Below are positions 9,695 to 21,093 of a DNA stretch of 64,000 nucleotides, piece by piece. Source of the DNA: Ligustrum vulgare (Eukaryota > Streptophyta > Magnoliopsida > Lamiales > Oleaceae); assembly GCA_963555705.1 (NCBI GenBank), contig OY743188.1:30339383-30403382 (forward strand), in the 5' to 3' direction. Numbering within the stretch: position 1 is the first letter of the stretch; each line of letters begins with the position of its first letter. Position numbers and translations under genes: made by a program. The notes beneath the pieces were generated by a model. The model was given only the letters and a program-made list of their open reading frames with translations. It was not told the origin of the DNA and did not search any database.

Positions 9695-12600
9695 CTATCA
9701 AACTACCCTAACATGCTAAACACATTATCCATCCATAGTAGAAAGGCACGTAGCGGGTGCAGTGTTCGAATCTTGAAAATGGATTTGAATCCTGTGACAA
9801 GCGGGAGTTATGATTTATCACACATTCATCCTGGTTTTGAGAGACATAACTTGCGATTAATTTTCTTAATCAATGATTCAGAATATGATCGATTAGGACC
9901 CTCAACGTGTAAGTCAAATACCGAAATTCATCTGTGTGAACAAGCTTGCGGCTGCCTACTATTACGGAATCTGCATTTGAAGTTTCGTGTAGAAGAGACT
10001 TTTGTACTTCTTTTCAGCCTCTTAAGTGTCAACAAATTGATCTGCACCGTAGGATGAGATACATGGCTTAATCCCATGGTTCCTATCTCTATCAAATAGA
10101 GTGCAAGAAAACAGAGAGTTGTTTGAGTATGTGTTGCAGAGACAGACATCTTTCTTGTATCAGGTTGGCCTCAGGAGTCAGTCAGGCTAGGGGCTTTTTT
10201 GCGGACAATGTCAAGAATGTCATTCCTGTTTATATGGAAAATTACTCATTTTCAAATTTAACTAAAACAAAAATTATTGTAACTTAAGTATAAGTAAATG
10301 TTATAAGCTTAGCCAAACACACGCTATGACATTTGCAATCCGAACAAACTATATCGCAAACGGAACTAACGATAACACAGATGATCGAAAAACTGGCAGT
10401 TGTCCAGTATCTTCCCAAATATGCATCAATAAGATATGCTCCAAGTGTTGAATTTTTTTTTTTTCAATGTGTTGTTCAAATATTAGAAATCTTTATCTTT
10501 ATCTTTATATATATTATAACAATAAAGTGGCTAAATATAACACCACATAGTTTCCTGCTTTTTTAACTTTCCTAAAACGGAAATTCATGATTTATAGAGA
10601 TTAAAAAAAAAAGGTTGATTATCTATATCTATATATATTTCAAAATTGCTTTTATCTAGAGAATAAAACGATCATTTTGAAAATTGTTTTACCTCATTAT
10701 TAGTTTTGTTATATATTCAGCTATTAATTAGTTGGTATTTTCAATATGTTTATAATTTGGAATTACGCTGCAGAGTTTTAATTAATTATGTGTTATGTTA
10801 ATAATAAAATAGTATTGAAAATAACGTAATTAAAAATGTATATTGTTTTATCAAAGTTATAGTAATTAATTTTAGTATTGAAAATAACAATATAGTTATT
10901 AGAGAACTTATTAATTAAATAAAATAATATTAAAAAGCATATACAACATAATTACAAATGTGAATTGCTTTACCAAATAATAAAACAGTATTAAAAATGT
11001 ATATAACATAATTAGGGTTTTTTCCTTTTGAAAATCTACTTTAAAGTTCCTGCACTTACAAATACCTACGTAAAGAACTATTTCAAGATTTTGATTAATG
11101 GTTTATGTGTTTTGTAATCCTTTAACGACAATTATAAATGAATGCCATCTTTTTTTGTGCAATTATTATCATTTTCTATGATCACGTTTTTTCATTTGTT
11201 TTAAATTTCATATTTAATAAGTAATCATTTACATGTTTCGTGTATCGCACGAGAACGAATAATATTATTTCATAAAATAAAAGAGTCGAAATCACCTAAA
11301 ACAAAATGGGGTTACTTAAAAAGAAACCCCGACAGCCACCTAGAAAAAGCCCAGGTGGCCGCTTGGCTTGATTCAGGCAAACTTGGGGAGAATCCAAGTG
11401 CCTGGATTATGCCCTGGCAGCCGCCCAGGCCAAATATTGGCCGCGATTGGATTTCTAATAAGCTTTTGGTGCATTTGTGCACCTTTTCAGCTCTCATTCT
11501 GCATTGAATTTACAAACCTATAAATAGAGATATTGATAAGATTAATAACATTCAAAAACATGTTCCTTATCAAACAAGCGTTGATCCAAAATAAAAAAGA
11601 GATTCAACTCATTTTTATCATTTGTTCATTGTTCATTTTCCAATTTATTTTGTACGCTTGTTTAATTCGCTAAAGTTATTTGCTATCACACTCTTTAACA
11701 TCTCGATCGAGATGGGACAAATGTACATTTAAGACAACATTTAATCATGTGTTCAAGCCTCTCATTTGATTCCATATTTAAGTGTTCCTCTATTCATTTC
11801 TAGATTTAAGTGGACATTTTAATGTAATTTGATTTGTGATTCTTCATGTGGCACTCGTTGATTTCGTCTCCAACTCTCGTGATAAATTGATCAACACAAG
11901 TAGTGGCAAGTACCGACATATTGGACAAATTTTCTGATTCATTGAGTTGATTTGCAACAAATTGGAGCTCATTCCACGGCATGCTAATCTCTCGCAAAAT
12001 TCGTTTCCTGCAGGAAAAATATTCAATACTCAGCAATCAGTGTAATTCTCAAAAATTGCCTTCATTTGGAAAAATTGAGAATGGAAATAACCAACCTAGG
12101 ATAAAAGGACAGGCTTTCCAATTCCCTGTCTTCATCTAGCAGGATGAAAATAATAGAGGGACAATACATAGGGGGCAAAAGAAAAAAAATGAGAGATCGA
12201 AATGCAAAAAATTAAAAAATTAGGACTAAAACGCAAAAATATCCAAAGTTAAGTGGGGGCAGGTGACCCCATTGCCCCCACAGTAAATCCACCATTTTTC
12301 AATAAATTTCAAGTTGACTACATAAATCTTTTCTCGATCATATATTGTAAATAAGATGTAATATTTATTAGTGTTTTAAAAAGCGTAAAGTGTGACGAAG
12401 TGATGAGGCTGAGCTTCAAGCTTAAGAGCGTCTAAGCGCGAAAAAATCCGACAATGCGCGAGCGAGGCGTAAAGGCCAAATTTCAAGCCTAAGCGTAATC
12501 AAGTTGCTTACAACGAAGATATTTACAGAACTTAACCTGGTACTTAACCTTCAAAATCATTCAAGACCACCTTTGGTATGAACCAAAAGAACTACATTAA

Positions 12601-12735
12601 AAACTTGAACAAATCAAACAAGTCTAGAACCTTTTTGAGGAGAATAACGTTTTTAAACTCAAAGACTGAAACAAACTTTAGCGTTTTAAGGATCACGAAA
12701 ATGAGGGAGTTCGAAGTGAATCTAATAACAAAGTT
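9695..12735. other. Intergenic AT-rich DNA with undefined element fragments
   Basis: No supported gene. 9695-10200 has a 114-codon open frame without a recognisable domain. 10200-11290 is very AT-rich. 11290-11520 is a GC-richer block with inverted GGCCxxCCTGGGCGGC-like motifs, followed by a TATA-like ctataaatag (11519) and a leader-like stretch, possibly a decayed LTR. 11810-12010 on the minus strand is open and preceded by an acceptor-like tcctgcag; I do not recognise it. 12105-12300 ends in ggcaggtgaccccattgccccc-type sequence often seen at plant DNA-transposon ends. 12380-12500 contains GCG-rich repeats (aagcgcg, gcgagcgaggcg), probably a MITE fragment. Confidence 0.4.
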
Positions 12736-13331
12736 AGAGGTGGCAATGGGCCGAGCCGAGTCAGCTTGGTCCATGGCTCGCAATGGTCGGCTCGTCAAAT
12801 TGACGAGCCGAGCAACGAGCTCGGGTCAAACGCTTAACCCTGGTCGAGCTCGGCTCGTTTAGCTCGGGGGTTTTTTTTTTTTTAATATTATAAAACCTCT
12901 CTTTACCTTTTTTTGTAAAAAAAAAAAAAAATCCTTTTGTCTTACCGTCTTAAATTTATTTATTTAGTCGACAATCTTCGATAGCTAAAATATTTGAAAT
13001 CTTGAATACTAATAAGTATAAATATAAGTATAATATTAATAAGTAATAAGTTATGTATTAAATAAATTATTAATAACTTAATAAGTAAAAAAACAATGTT
13101 TTTTTTAGTTTTCAACGTAAAAAAACGACGTTTAATTTTTTTTTTTTTTTTTACACGAGCCGACGAGCCGCTCGTTGAGCTCGTTGGAACGAGCCGAGCT
13201 CGGCTCGGCTCATGGTTCAACTACAATGTTTGGCTCGCCCACGAGCTCGTCCGTTTGACGAGCCGAGCCGCCCTCGGCTCGCGTTTTCGCGAGCCGAGCC
13301 AACGAGCGGCTCGACCCGTTTGCCACCTCTA
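12736..13331. mobile_element. Mutator-like MITE with GAGCCGAGC-rich arms
   Basis: The ends are inverted repeats (agaggtggcaa at the start, ttgccacctct at the end). They are flanked by a 9-bp near-duplication, aacaaagtt on the left and aataaagtt on the right (8 of 9 match). Both arms are packed with palindromic GAGCCGAGC/GCTCGGCTC units and the middle is AT-rich with long T and A runs. A 9-bp duplication is typical of Mutator-like elements. There is no coding capacity, so it would have to be mobilised in trans. Confidence 0.82.
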
Positions 13332-13771
13332 AATAAAGTTAGAAAAAACAAAAATGGAAATGCAAGACAAAATTTGAACTCATTTTCATTACTTATGTTT
13401 TCTTCGTCATATTGAGCCAGTGAATGTTTTGAAATTCAAGTTATTTCACGGAATAACACTAGCATGTACTGAGCTCTTAACGGTTCACAAAACTCAACAT
13501 GATATAACTTTGGAGAAAACAAATGAAGAAGTGCTTGTTTGCCTTGCATTTGAACCATTAAAATTACAATCACCTTTCCTTTGGGGAAGAATTCAGATCC
13601 AAGTTCATAAAAAATGGAAATCTACAGACAGACAGACAGCCAGTTAAGTCTATGGTCCTATGGACGTCATAATCATTAAGAACATGTTTGTATACAATAC
13701 AACAAACAAGATTTTAACTTATTTTTCTTCTTCTTCTCGAATCATGTGATTTACCATCACAGATCATCAGT
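13332..13771. other. Downstream flank of the GH3 gene
   Basis: About 440 bases between the MITE and the stop codon of the minus-strand beta-glucosidase gene. It should hold the 3' UTR. On the minus strand an AATAAG-like poly(A) signal lies about 55 bases past the stop (near 13716). No gene is seen in the rest. Confidence 0.5.
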
Positions 13772-16700
13772 TCAGTTCGAATCCCCCTTGTTTTCACAGG
13801 TTAACCCGAAGCCAAAAGGAAACATGGGGTTGTACGAATTCTGTTTTCCAATGTGCAATGGCAGTTGATCGACGCTTTTAAACCACGTCATTGGAAGTCG
13901 TCCATGAAATGCGTAATCTCCAAAGATAACATCTGTGATTCCCTGGCCTTCACTTCCAGGCAACCAAGCTACAACTAGAGCATCTATCTTTTCCAAGAGC
14001 CATGGCTCCAAAACTAAAGGCCTTCCAGTAATTAGAATTACCAATGTGGGAACTCGATCAGCGATTAAGCTTACCAAATCGGCACCATTAAAAGGGATTT
14101 TGAGCTCTGGATCGTCACCGCCAGTTTCAACGTATGGAGCTTCACCAACAGCTACAACAGCATAGGAGAAATCTTGGCCAGAAAATGTTTCTGTGGAAGG
14201 GTTTAGCTCGTAGGTGACTTCTGTTTCGCTTCCCACGACTTCTTTGATTGCATCCAAAATAGTAGTGCCTAAAAAATCAAACGATTTCATTGTTCAACTC
14301 CCAAATTTATACGAATTCAAAACCAAATTACAATTTTCTTTCATCTTTGTTGTTCAATAAGCTAAATTTATCTTTTTCCCTCATCATTTAAAAAAAAAAA
14401 AGCAAGGAAACTGTAACTTGCTGCAAAACTTCAACATAAAATTATATACAATCACAAAAATAATCTCCATAAAGATTATAATTTATAAAAGAGGAATAAT
14501 CTCACGTTGAAAGATGATCAAGATGGATTACTGGTGGTATTCGGTAGATATGACAACATGAATAACAGCATAAATACTAAGCCGTTGTTTGATCCCCCCA
14601 TTATTTTTAACTCATTTTTCTATAGTACTCAATTTTAACTACACATTTCAACAAAATATTCTACACATAGACCCAAAGTTTTCTCTCATTTCCAACTACA
14701 CAATAATGAGTTTTACCAAAACTCATTTTTTACCAAATAATGGCAATCAAACAGAGGCTAAATCTAAATCCTGTTGTCTCAAAACTGAAAACATGGACGC
14801 TGTATAGAGAATATTGATGGTATTTAAACAGGATAAACTTAATGTAACAACACAACTTACCATCTGTGATTCTGCCACTGGTTCCTTCCCATGTAGCCGT
14901 CCACCCTCCACACTGATATCCAAGATCATCAGCATGTGTTCCAGCAACGAGAATTCTCTTAGCGTTCTTGTCTAACGGGAGAAAAGGTGTCTTTTGATCC
15001 TTTCCATTCTTTAGCAAAACCAAGGACTTGCGAACGGCTTCACGTGCCAATTCTCTATGTGGCTGAAACAACAGATATGATCAAGAAATATACTTCAGAT
15101 CCCAACTTCACCTCAAAATATGAAGTGATAATATTTCCATCAAAACTCGAATTAAGATATTTAAGGAAACAGATGATAAAAGGTGTAACCACTTATAATT
15201 CGTCATGATTTTTAGGCCTCAACTGTGTCAAAAAAATAAAAAAATAAGGCATATATGGTCAGACTACAAAGAAGCAAGGTGAAAAGAAAAAGTTTTAAAA
15301 TTTTTTTAGTCTATCTATTGCTGGAATAATTGATGATACACATCGATATCCATTTGGTATGTAGCTAGCTATTAAATTAAATAATGCGTCAATCAGATTT
15401 TGGCTTGATTTAAAGTGTTATCACTACGATTAATTATGAGAGTAAAATAGTTCTTTCATAATGCAGCAAGTGGACGCTCTAGAAAGAGAGAAACACAAAC
15501 TAGATCAACGTGGTACGGAATGAGGATGCCTCATTCTTTTATGATGGCAGTTAAGCCTTTGTTTGGCAAATGTGTTTAAAAACATGTTTTTTACAATACA
15601 ATTCCCCAATCCACTTTTAACCACAAAAATTCTCTCTCTACTTTTCAACCACATTTTTTACCTAGAAAACATAAAAAAACATGTTTTTAAACACAAAACT
15701 TTTAAAAAATAGAGCCTAAAACGTGTAAATTATGTTCACAAGGCATCGCCATATAGAAGGGGAAATACCTTGCAACCAACCACACCCAACAAGGATCTAT
15801 CACTCAGGGGATACTCAAAAAGTCCAGCAACAAATTTGACTCTAAGAATCCTCTCAACAGCATCATCAATCCTGGCCATTGGTATCTCACCTGATTCCAC
15901 AAGAGACAGAAATTCTTCCAAAAATATTTCAAATCTAAAAGGCACCATGACCTGCAAAACTCAGTGAAGCAAACAGAGCATATTATGTCAAGAAGCTCCA
16001 AACTGTACTACACTTTATTCATTGAAGCATAATGTACCATATCAATTCCTGCATTGATGGTGGACAAAATGCTCTGACGGTAGTTTGAGCTATGAGGAAC
16101 ATATAGCCGGTCCAGTGCTTCCCAATCTGAAATCACAAAGCCCTGCAGTGTAATATCGCTTATATTATCATTTAAACTCTGCAGCAACTATATTATCATT
16201 CAAACTCTGCAGCAACTACTTTCACTTATTAGAGAGAAAATAATCGAAGGGCTCTAACAGGCTTGAATGCATCAGCATAATGAAAATAGAAGGTATATTA
16301 AGCACGATCTAGAATCTTCTGTACAAACTAAATTAAAATATGATACTCCAAACTTTGATTCATTCTCTGAGGAGAAAAATGTAATAAATTGGTACTATCT
16401 ATCATCATTTTTTTTTTAATTGAAATACATGCCAAATTTAACTAATTCCTTGAACTTAAAATAATGAATAACCATAGATGTACTTTTTTTAGTAATAAAA
16501 TTTGATTGACAATTTTAGAAGAAAAATTATAACGTTTTTGTATCATATTCATGCCAAAATTTATGCCCAATTTTTTAACTTCTTTGAACTGAGAAAGGAA
16601 CATTTTAAAAATAAATCACTCTACAGTCTTTATAGAACATTAAAGTAGGGCTGAGAGAGATGGAGAGCTTCTGCAATACAAGTGAAGATTCAATTTACTT

Positions 16701-19700
16701 TACCTTGAATCCCAGCTTATCTTTCAAAATTTCTGTTAAAAGAAAACGGTCAGAATGCAGTTTGCTTCCATTCCAACTAGAGTAGGATGCCATTACGGTG
16801 CAAACTCCCTGAGATATACAATCAAGATACGGTGCCATGTGGATCCTCTCCAAATCATCATATGTTACTATAGTATTCCCTTCATTTGTACCATTATCAG
16901 TTCCACCATCACCAACAAAATGCTTGGCGCATGCAATAACATTTTTTCTGGAATCACTTGGCTAATTAGCTAAATTATCTTTGCACTTTAGGAGGAACTA
17001 ATTAAATCATGAAACATAGAAAGATAAATGGCAAATATCTTAAAATTAGAACAAAAAAACAGAATTACATTTTGGAAATGATGTAAGAATCTAGTGTGGA
17101 AATAAATACACAGATTTTGGAGTGAGAGTGTATGGTTAGAACGGTGCATTTTAACCTGACATTCTAAAAATATTTTACAGGCAAATCTTTCTCCTCAAGT
17201 TAAAACTGGTAAATCACTGTATTCTTTCTTTATTTGTTTAGGTACTTGCAGTTTAGTGAACTCCACAGGGAGTGCATCGTTTGTACAATTCATCAGAAGT
17301 GACAATGATGACCAAAATGTACCTTAAGATAAAACAAGTTGTATGCATGTAAGAACGCAAATCACTTCTCTTTTACCTTCCAGCAAGAAAAGGGTAACCA
17401 TTGGGATGTCCCTCAGGTGGTTGCCCTTGCAAGCCTGTTACAAGGGTGGTCATCTGTTTGACGACTTCAGTATCTTCACTATAACTCTCATAGCATCTTC
17501 CCCATCTGGGGTCTCTGCTAACCTAAGAAGATAATTCAACAATTACTGAAGAATAATGATAATCCCACATAAGGAACCAATAAAAAGACTTGTCAGCAAC
17601 AATTAATATGCTCGAGCATTAGCATATCTAATATTATAATAAAGTTGAACTCATACTCTATGAAACAACCCACAGACTGTCAAGTGTGTGAAGAAGCCCC
17701 AACTCATCCCACATTGATTGGGGACTGAAAATGCGACTTGTTTATAAATAATTGTTAATGGACACGCGAGCAACAACAGCTAATCCTTTTGGCAAATTTG
17801 TCTCTGCTGAATTTCATGGATGAATTTTCTCACTTGTCTGGCCTAAAACTTGGTCATGTTATTTGCTTGCAACACATTGACAAACAAAATATTCAAAATT
17901 ACTTCGAGTTTGAAATTGAAGCACAACTAAGCGAAATTCTCAACTGAAATGGCTTTAAACAATAGCTAAAAGTTAATACGAGGTCATGTATAAAATCAAA
18001 ATCTGAAGATTGCATCCATGAAAAAACCATAAAAAATAGGTCTTGACAATTGTACTGGAAGTCTTCCATTGTCCAACACGTTTAGATTTCTTTGTATGAC
18101 TGCTTAAACTACTCCAGCCTTGTAACATCAAGAATTTCATGTTTAACAACATACGTTTTCCAAAAAGTAAGACCGTTTCATAAAATAGAAGACTCAAAAG
18201 AATTTGTGAGGGTGAAAATGAATTTCAAGTAATCAATAACTTGATGATTGTATAACTTACAGCAACGCATGGAGCAAAAGCATATTGGGCACCGCTTGCC
18301 CTGACTTCAAGAGCTGTTACCTCCCCGATCCTTCTAACCAAATCCGCATCTCTGCATTATGTAAATTCTATATATCAGCAGTGGTTTGTCAACACATTAG
18401 CAAACCCCCATACAAAGGATTACCACTTATTGCTTCCAAATAAATGGCAGAAATTTTGTCCTTTTTTGAGAAGAATTGGTCCCTAGCCACTGGATCAGTG
18501 CGTGTACAACAGGGTATGTTATACTACATTGAGCCCATAGGCGGCCCTGAGGCCGTGCGAGAGGTGCGTCGAACAGGGTACCAAAATTTTGGGGGCACCA
18601 AAATGAAAAATATTTTAATAAATATTATTTTTAAAATATATTATTTTTTTAAAAAAATTGATTTTTTCTTTTTTCTCCTACCGTTCTTCCATTCCAAGTT
18701 CAATTCAAACTTCCAACAATCTAATAAATAAACCCTAGAGCATTCTATATGCCATGTGGATGTCATAGTCTTAATTTAACACTTTGTGATATGGCAAACT
18801 CTTGTGTTAAAGTAAAAGATTTTTTTGGAGTTATACAAGGTATTTATACTTTGTTTTCTAATTCTACAAAGAAATGGAAAATTTTGAAAGACAATGTTAA
18901 AACTAATGTGAAGCCATTGTCGGCAACACGTTGGGAAAGTCATGTAGAAGCCGTTTAAGCAATCAGATTTCAAGCTCCCCAGTTGAGAGAAGCTTTGCTT
19001 GAAGTAGCTAAAAATGAAAATGACAATTGTGTGAGATGTCGGGCTAATGCATTAGTAACCATTTATGTTGGAAACTTTGAGTTTTTAGTAGCTATAATTA
19101 TATGGTATGAACTATTGTATGCTGTTAAATTGATTAGTAAACACTTGCAATCTAATGACATGCTTATTGATATTGCTATTGATGAAGTGAAAGGGTTGAT
19201 TGCTTTCTTTAAAAAAATAGGGAAACTGGATTCAACGATGCTATAAATATTGCTAATGAAATGAAAGTTGATCCTGTATTTCAAGTAAAGCGCATAATTC
19301 GTAGGAAGAGACATTTTGATAAAAATGCCACTTTAGAGGACACTCAATCACCTGAAGATTCTTTTAGAACAAATTATATCCTCTATATAGTAGACCAAGC
19401 AATTGGATCACTAGAGAGAAGATTTGATCAATTCACTACATATGAGAAAAATTTTGGATTTCTATTTTCTTTTGAGAAGTTGAATTCATTGGATGATGCA
19501 AATTTGAAAGCATGTTGTGATAATCTTGATATTGTTTTAAGGTATGAAATGTTTTGTAATGTTGATGGTCAAGAATTGTTTCAAGAGCTAAAAGTTTTGC
19601 GAAATCTTTTACCCAAAGAAAAAAATACAACTTTTGACATACTGACTTATTTGAAAAGGTTGGACTGTTTTTCAAATACATTTATTGCTTATAGAATTTT

Positions 19701-21093
19701 ATTGACAATACCTGTTACGGTTGCATTTACTGAAAGAAGTTTTTCAAAATTGAAGTTATTGAAATGTTATTTGCAATCAACTATGTCACAAGAAAGATTG
19801 AATGGACTTGCTTTGATATCTATTGAATATGATTTGCTAGAAAGTATTGATTACAAAAAATTCATTAGTGGTTTTGCTTCAAAAAATGCAAGAAGAACTA
19901 ACTTTAAATGATTTGTTGCATTTCAAGGCTTACATATAATATTATTTGAGTTGTTTTCTTTCCTTTTCAGGTCAACTCATATTTGCTGTTAAAGATATTT
20001 GTGATTTTGATGATGCTTTCTGAAGAAAATACGAGATTTTGGATGTTTTGAAGGTTCTACAATGCATAAATTTAGTTTTTTTTAGTTGTACATTTTCTTT
20101 ATGACGTGAAAACGATATGAGAAAAATATTGAAAATGATATTTTTGTTATGTGGCAGTTTTATGTACAATAAATTAATATAAATAATTTATTTTTTCTAT
20201 ACGCATACTTTATAATTAAAGAACGGGGCACTTTTTTGATATTCGCACAGGGCACTAAAAAACATAGGGCCGGCACTGATTGAGCCTAATAACTTATACA
20301 CTTATACATATCTATTAGGCCTTTCTAGTATTCATACATAAAGAAAGGATTTTTAAGAAGCAGTTTTTGGGTGTGCATGAGAGATGTGAGCAAGAACTTG
20401 TATTTATTCTTCTCCATTGGAGAAGGCTTAGTCTTATTCCTGTAGCGGATAGCTGTAGCTTCCCATTGAGATAACCCCTATATATTTGTATTCTTTACAC
20501 GGTGAACCACTATAAATATGAGAGCGATATGCCTATTTTATAATTACATTTTTGATTATCGTGACTCTCGAAAGAAAGTAGGAATACTTCCAGAATAGCT
20601 AAATAGTATATGAAATACAGTTGGGCCAAAATGCAGGTGGAAAACTCATTACCTTGTGGCACCAAGACCAATATTATGAGGAAAAATGGTGGCACCATAA
20701 ACATTATTATTGCCGTGAACCGCATCCACCCCATAGATCATAGGAATGCCGAGTCGCGATTCCAGCGCCGAATTCTGGAACCCATCAATCATATCAGCCC
20801 AGTTGGCCGAATTCGCCTTGTCAAATGGCTTGCTTCCACCCCCACTCAACACACTTCCTGCAAATTAACACAAATAAACAAATTCACGCAACCGCTACAT
20901 TAACCGCTAACTATTCCTATAATCAGATGAAAAGTACTGGACCTATACAGCGATCTTTGATGGCGGAAAGCGTGGCTACGCTGCGTTCGATCTGGGTCAT
21001 TTGGCCTATCTTCTCTTGGAGGGTCATCCGGGAAAGGAGATCTTTGATTCTGGATTCGACTGTGGCATTTGGGTCCTTGTACATGCATTCCAT
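13772..21093 (-). CDS. Glycoside hydrolase family 3 beta-glucosidase/exo-beta-glucanase, nine exons, intact
   Basis: Exons on the minus strand are 21093-20943, 20857-20653, 18351-18261, 17522-17377, 16947-16704, 16142-16038, 15951-15769, 15062-14861 and 14268-13772. All introns are GT-AG and phases agree. The 1824 coding bases give 607 residues without a stop. The protein is a plant GH3 enzyme that removes glucose from non-reducing ends of beta-glucans or glucosides. Landmarks are Asp95 in GVDAVHG, Arg158 in DPRWGR, Lys206-His207 in CAKHF, nucleophile Asp285 with Trp286 in GFVISDW, Trp429 and Trp433 in CGGWTATW, and probable acid/base Glu490 in GEAPYVE. Numbering matches mature barley exoglucanase ExoI up to Asp285, and is one lower afterwards. 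No signal peptide is visible from this ATG; the frame is open further upstream without another ATG, so a missed upstream exon is possible. Exact substrate is unknown. Confidence 0.96.
14581..14758. mobile_element. Tourist-like MITE in intron 8 of the GH3 gene
   Basis: A 178-bp insert with inverted ends (gccgttgtttgatc and aatcaaacagaggc). It is flanked on both sides by TAA, the target duplication expected of PIF/Harbinger-derived Tourist MITEs. It lies within an intron and leaves both splice sites intact. Confidence 0.72.
15555..15716. mobile_element. Tourist-like MITE in intron 7 of the GH3 gene
   Basis: A 162-bp insert that starts gcctttgtttggc and ends atagagcc, flanked by TAA on each side. 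Its sequence is related in style to the MITE in intron 8, but the end match is weaker. The exon borders are not affected. Confidence 0.6.
18536..20278 (+). mobile_element. hAT element (1743 bp) inside intron 2 of the GH3 gene
   Basis: An exact 8-bp duplication, attgagcc, flanks the element (18528-18535 and 20279-20286), as expected for hAT transposition. The ends form an imperfect inverted repeat (cataggcggccct at the left, complement cagtgccggccct at the right). It contains a transposase remnant in the opposite orientation to the host gene. Full plant elements of this type are usually longer, so this copy has probably lost internal 5' coding sequence. It accounts for most of the 2.3-kb intron. 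Confidence 0.93.
18749..19911 (+). pseudogene. hAT transposase remnant (ZMYM1-like) in intron 2
   Basis: The translated pieces match the C-terminal half of plant ZMYM1-like hAT transposases: [14 protein letters not shown] (18752 on), [12 protein letters not shown] with a stop after it (18956), a middle segment to about 19243, and a long open stretch 19261-19911. This last piece ends in the dimerisation domain ([20 protein letters not shown]). The zinc finger and the first catalytic region are absent. At least one stop and one frameshift break the frame. It is a different subfamily from the hAT at 7561, with low identity in shared blocks. Confidence 0.88.

Noticed and set aside
9713..10057. 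114-codon plus-strand frame after the hAT end
   Set aside because: No recognisable domain, no clear start context or neighbour, and base composition like the surrounding DNA. Too weak to call a gene.
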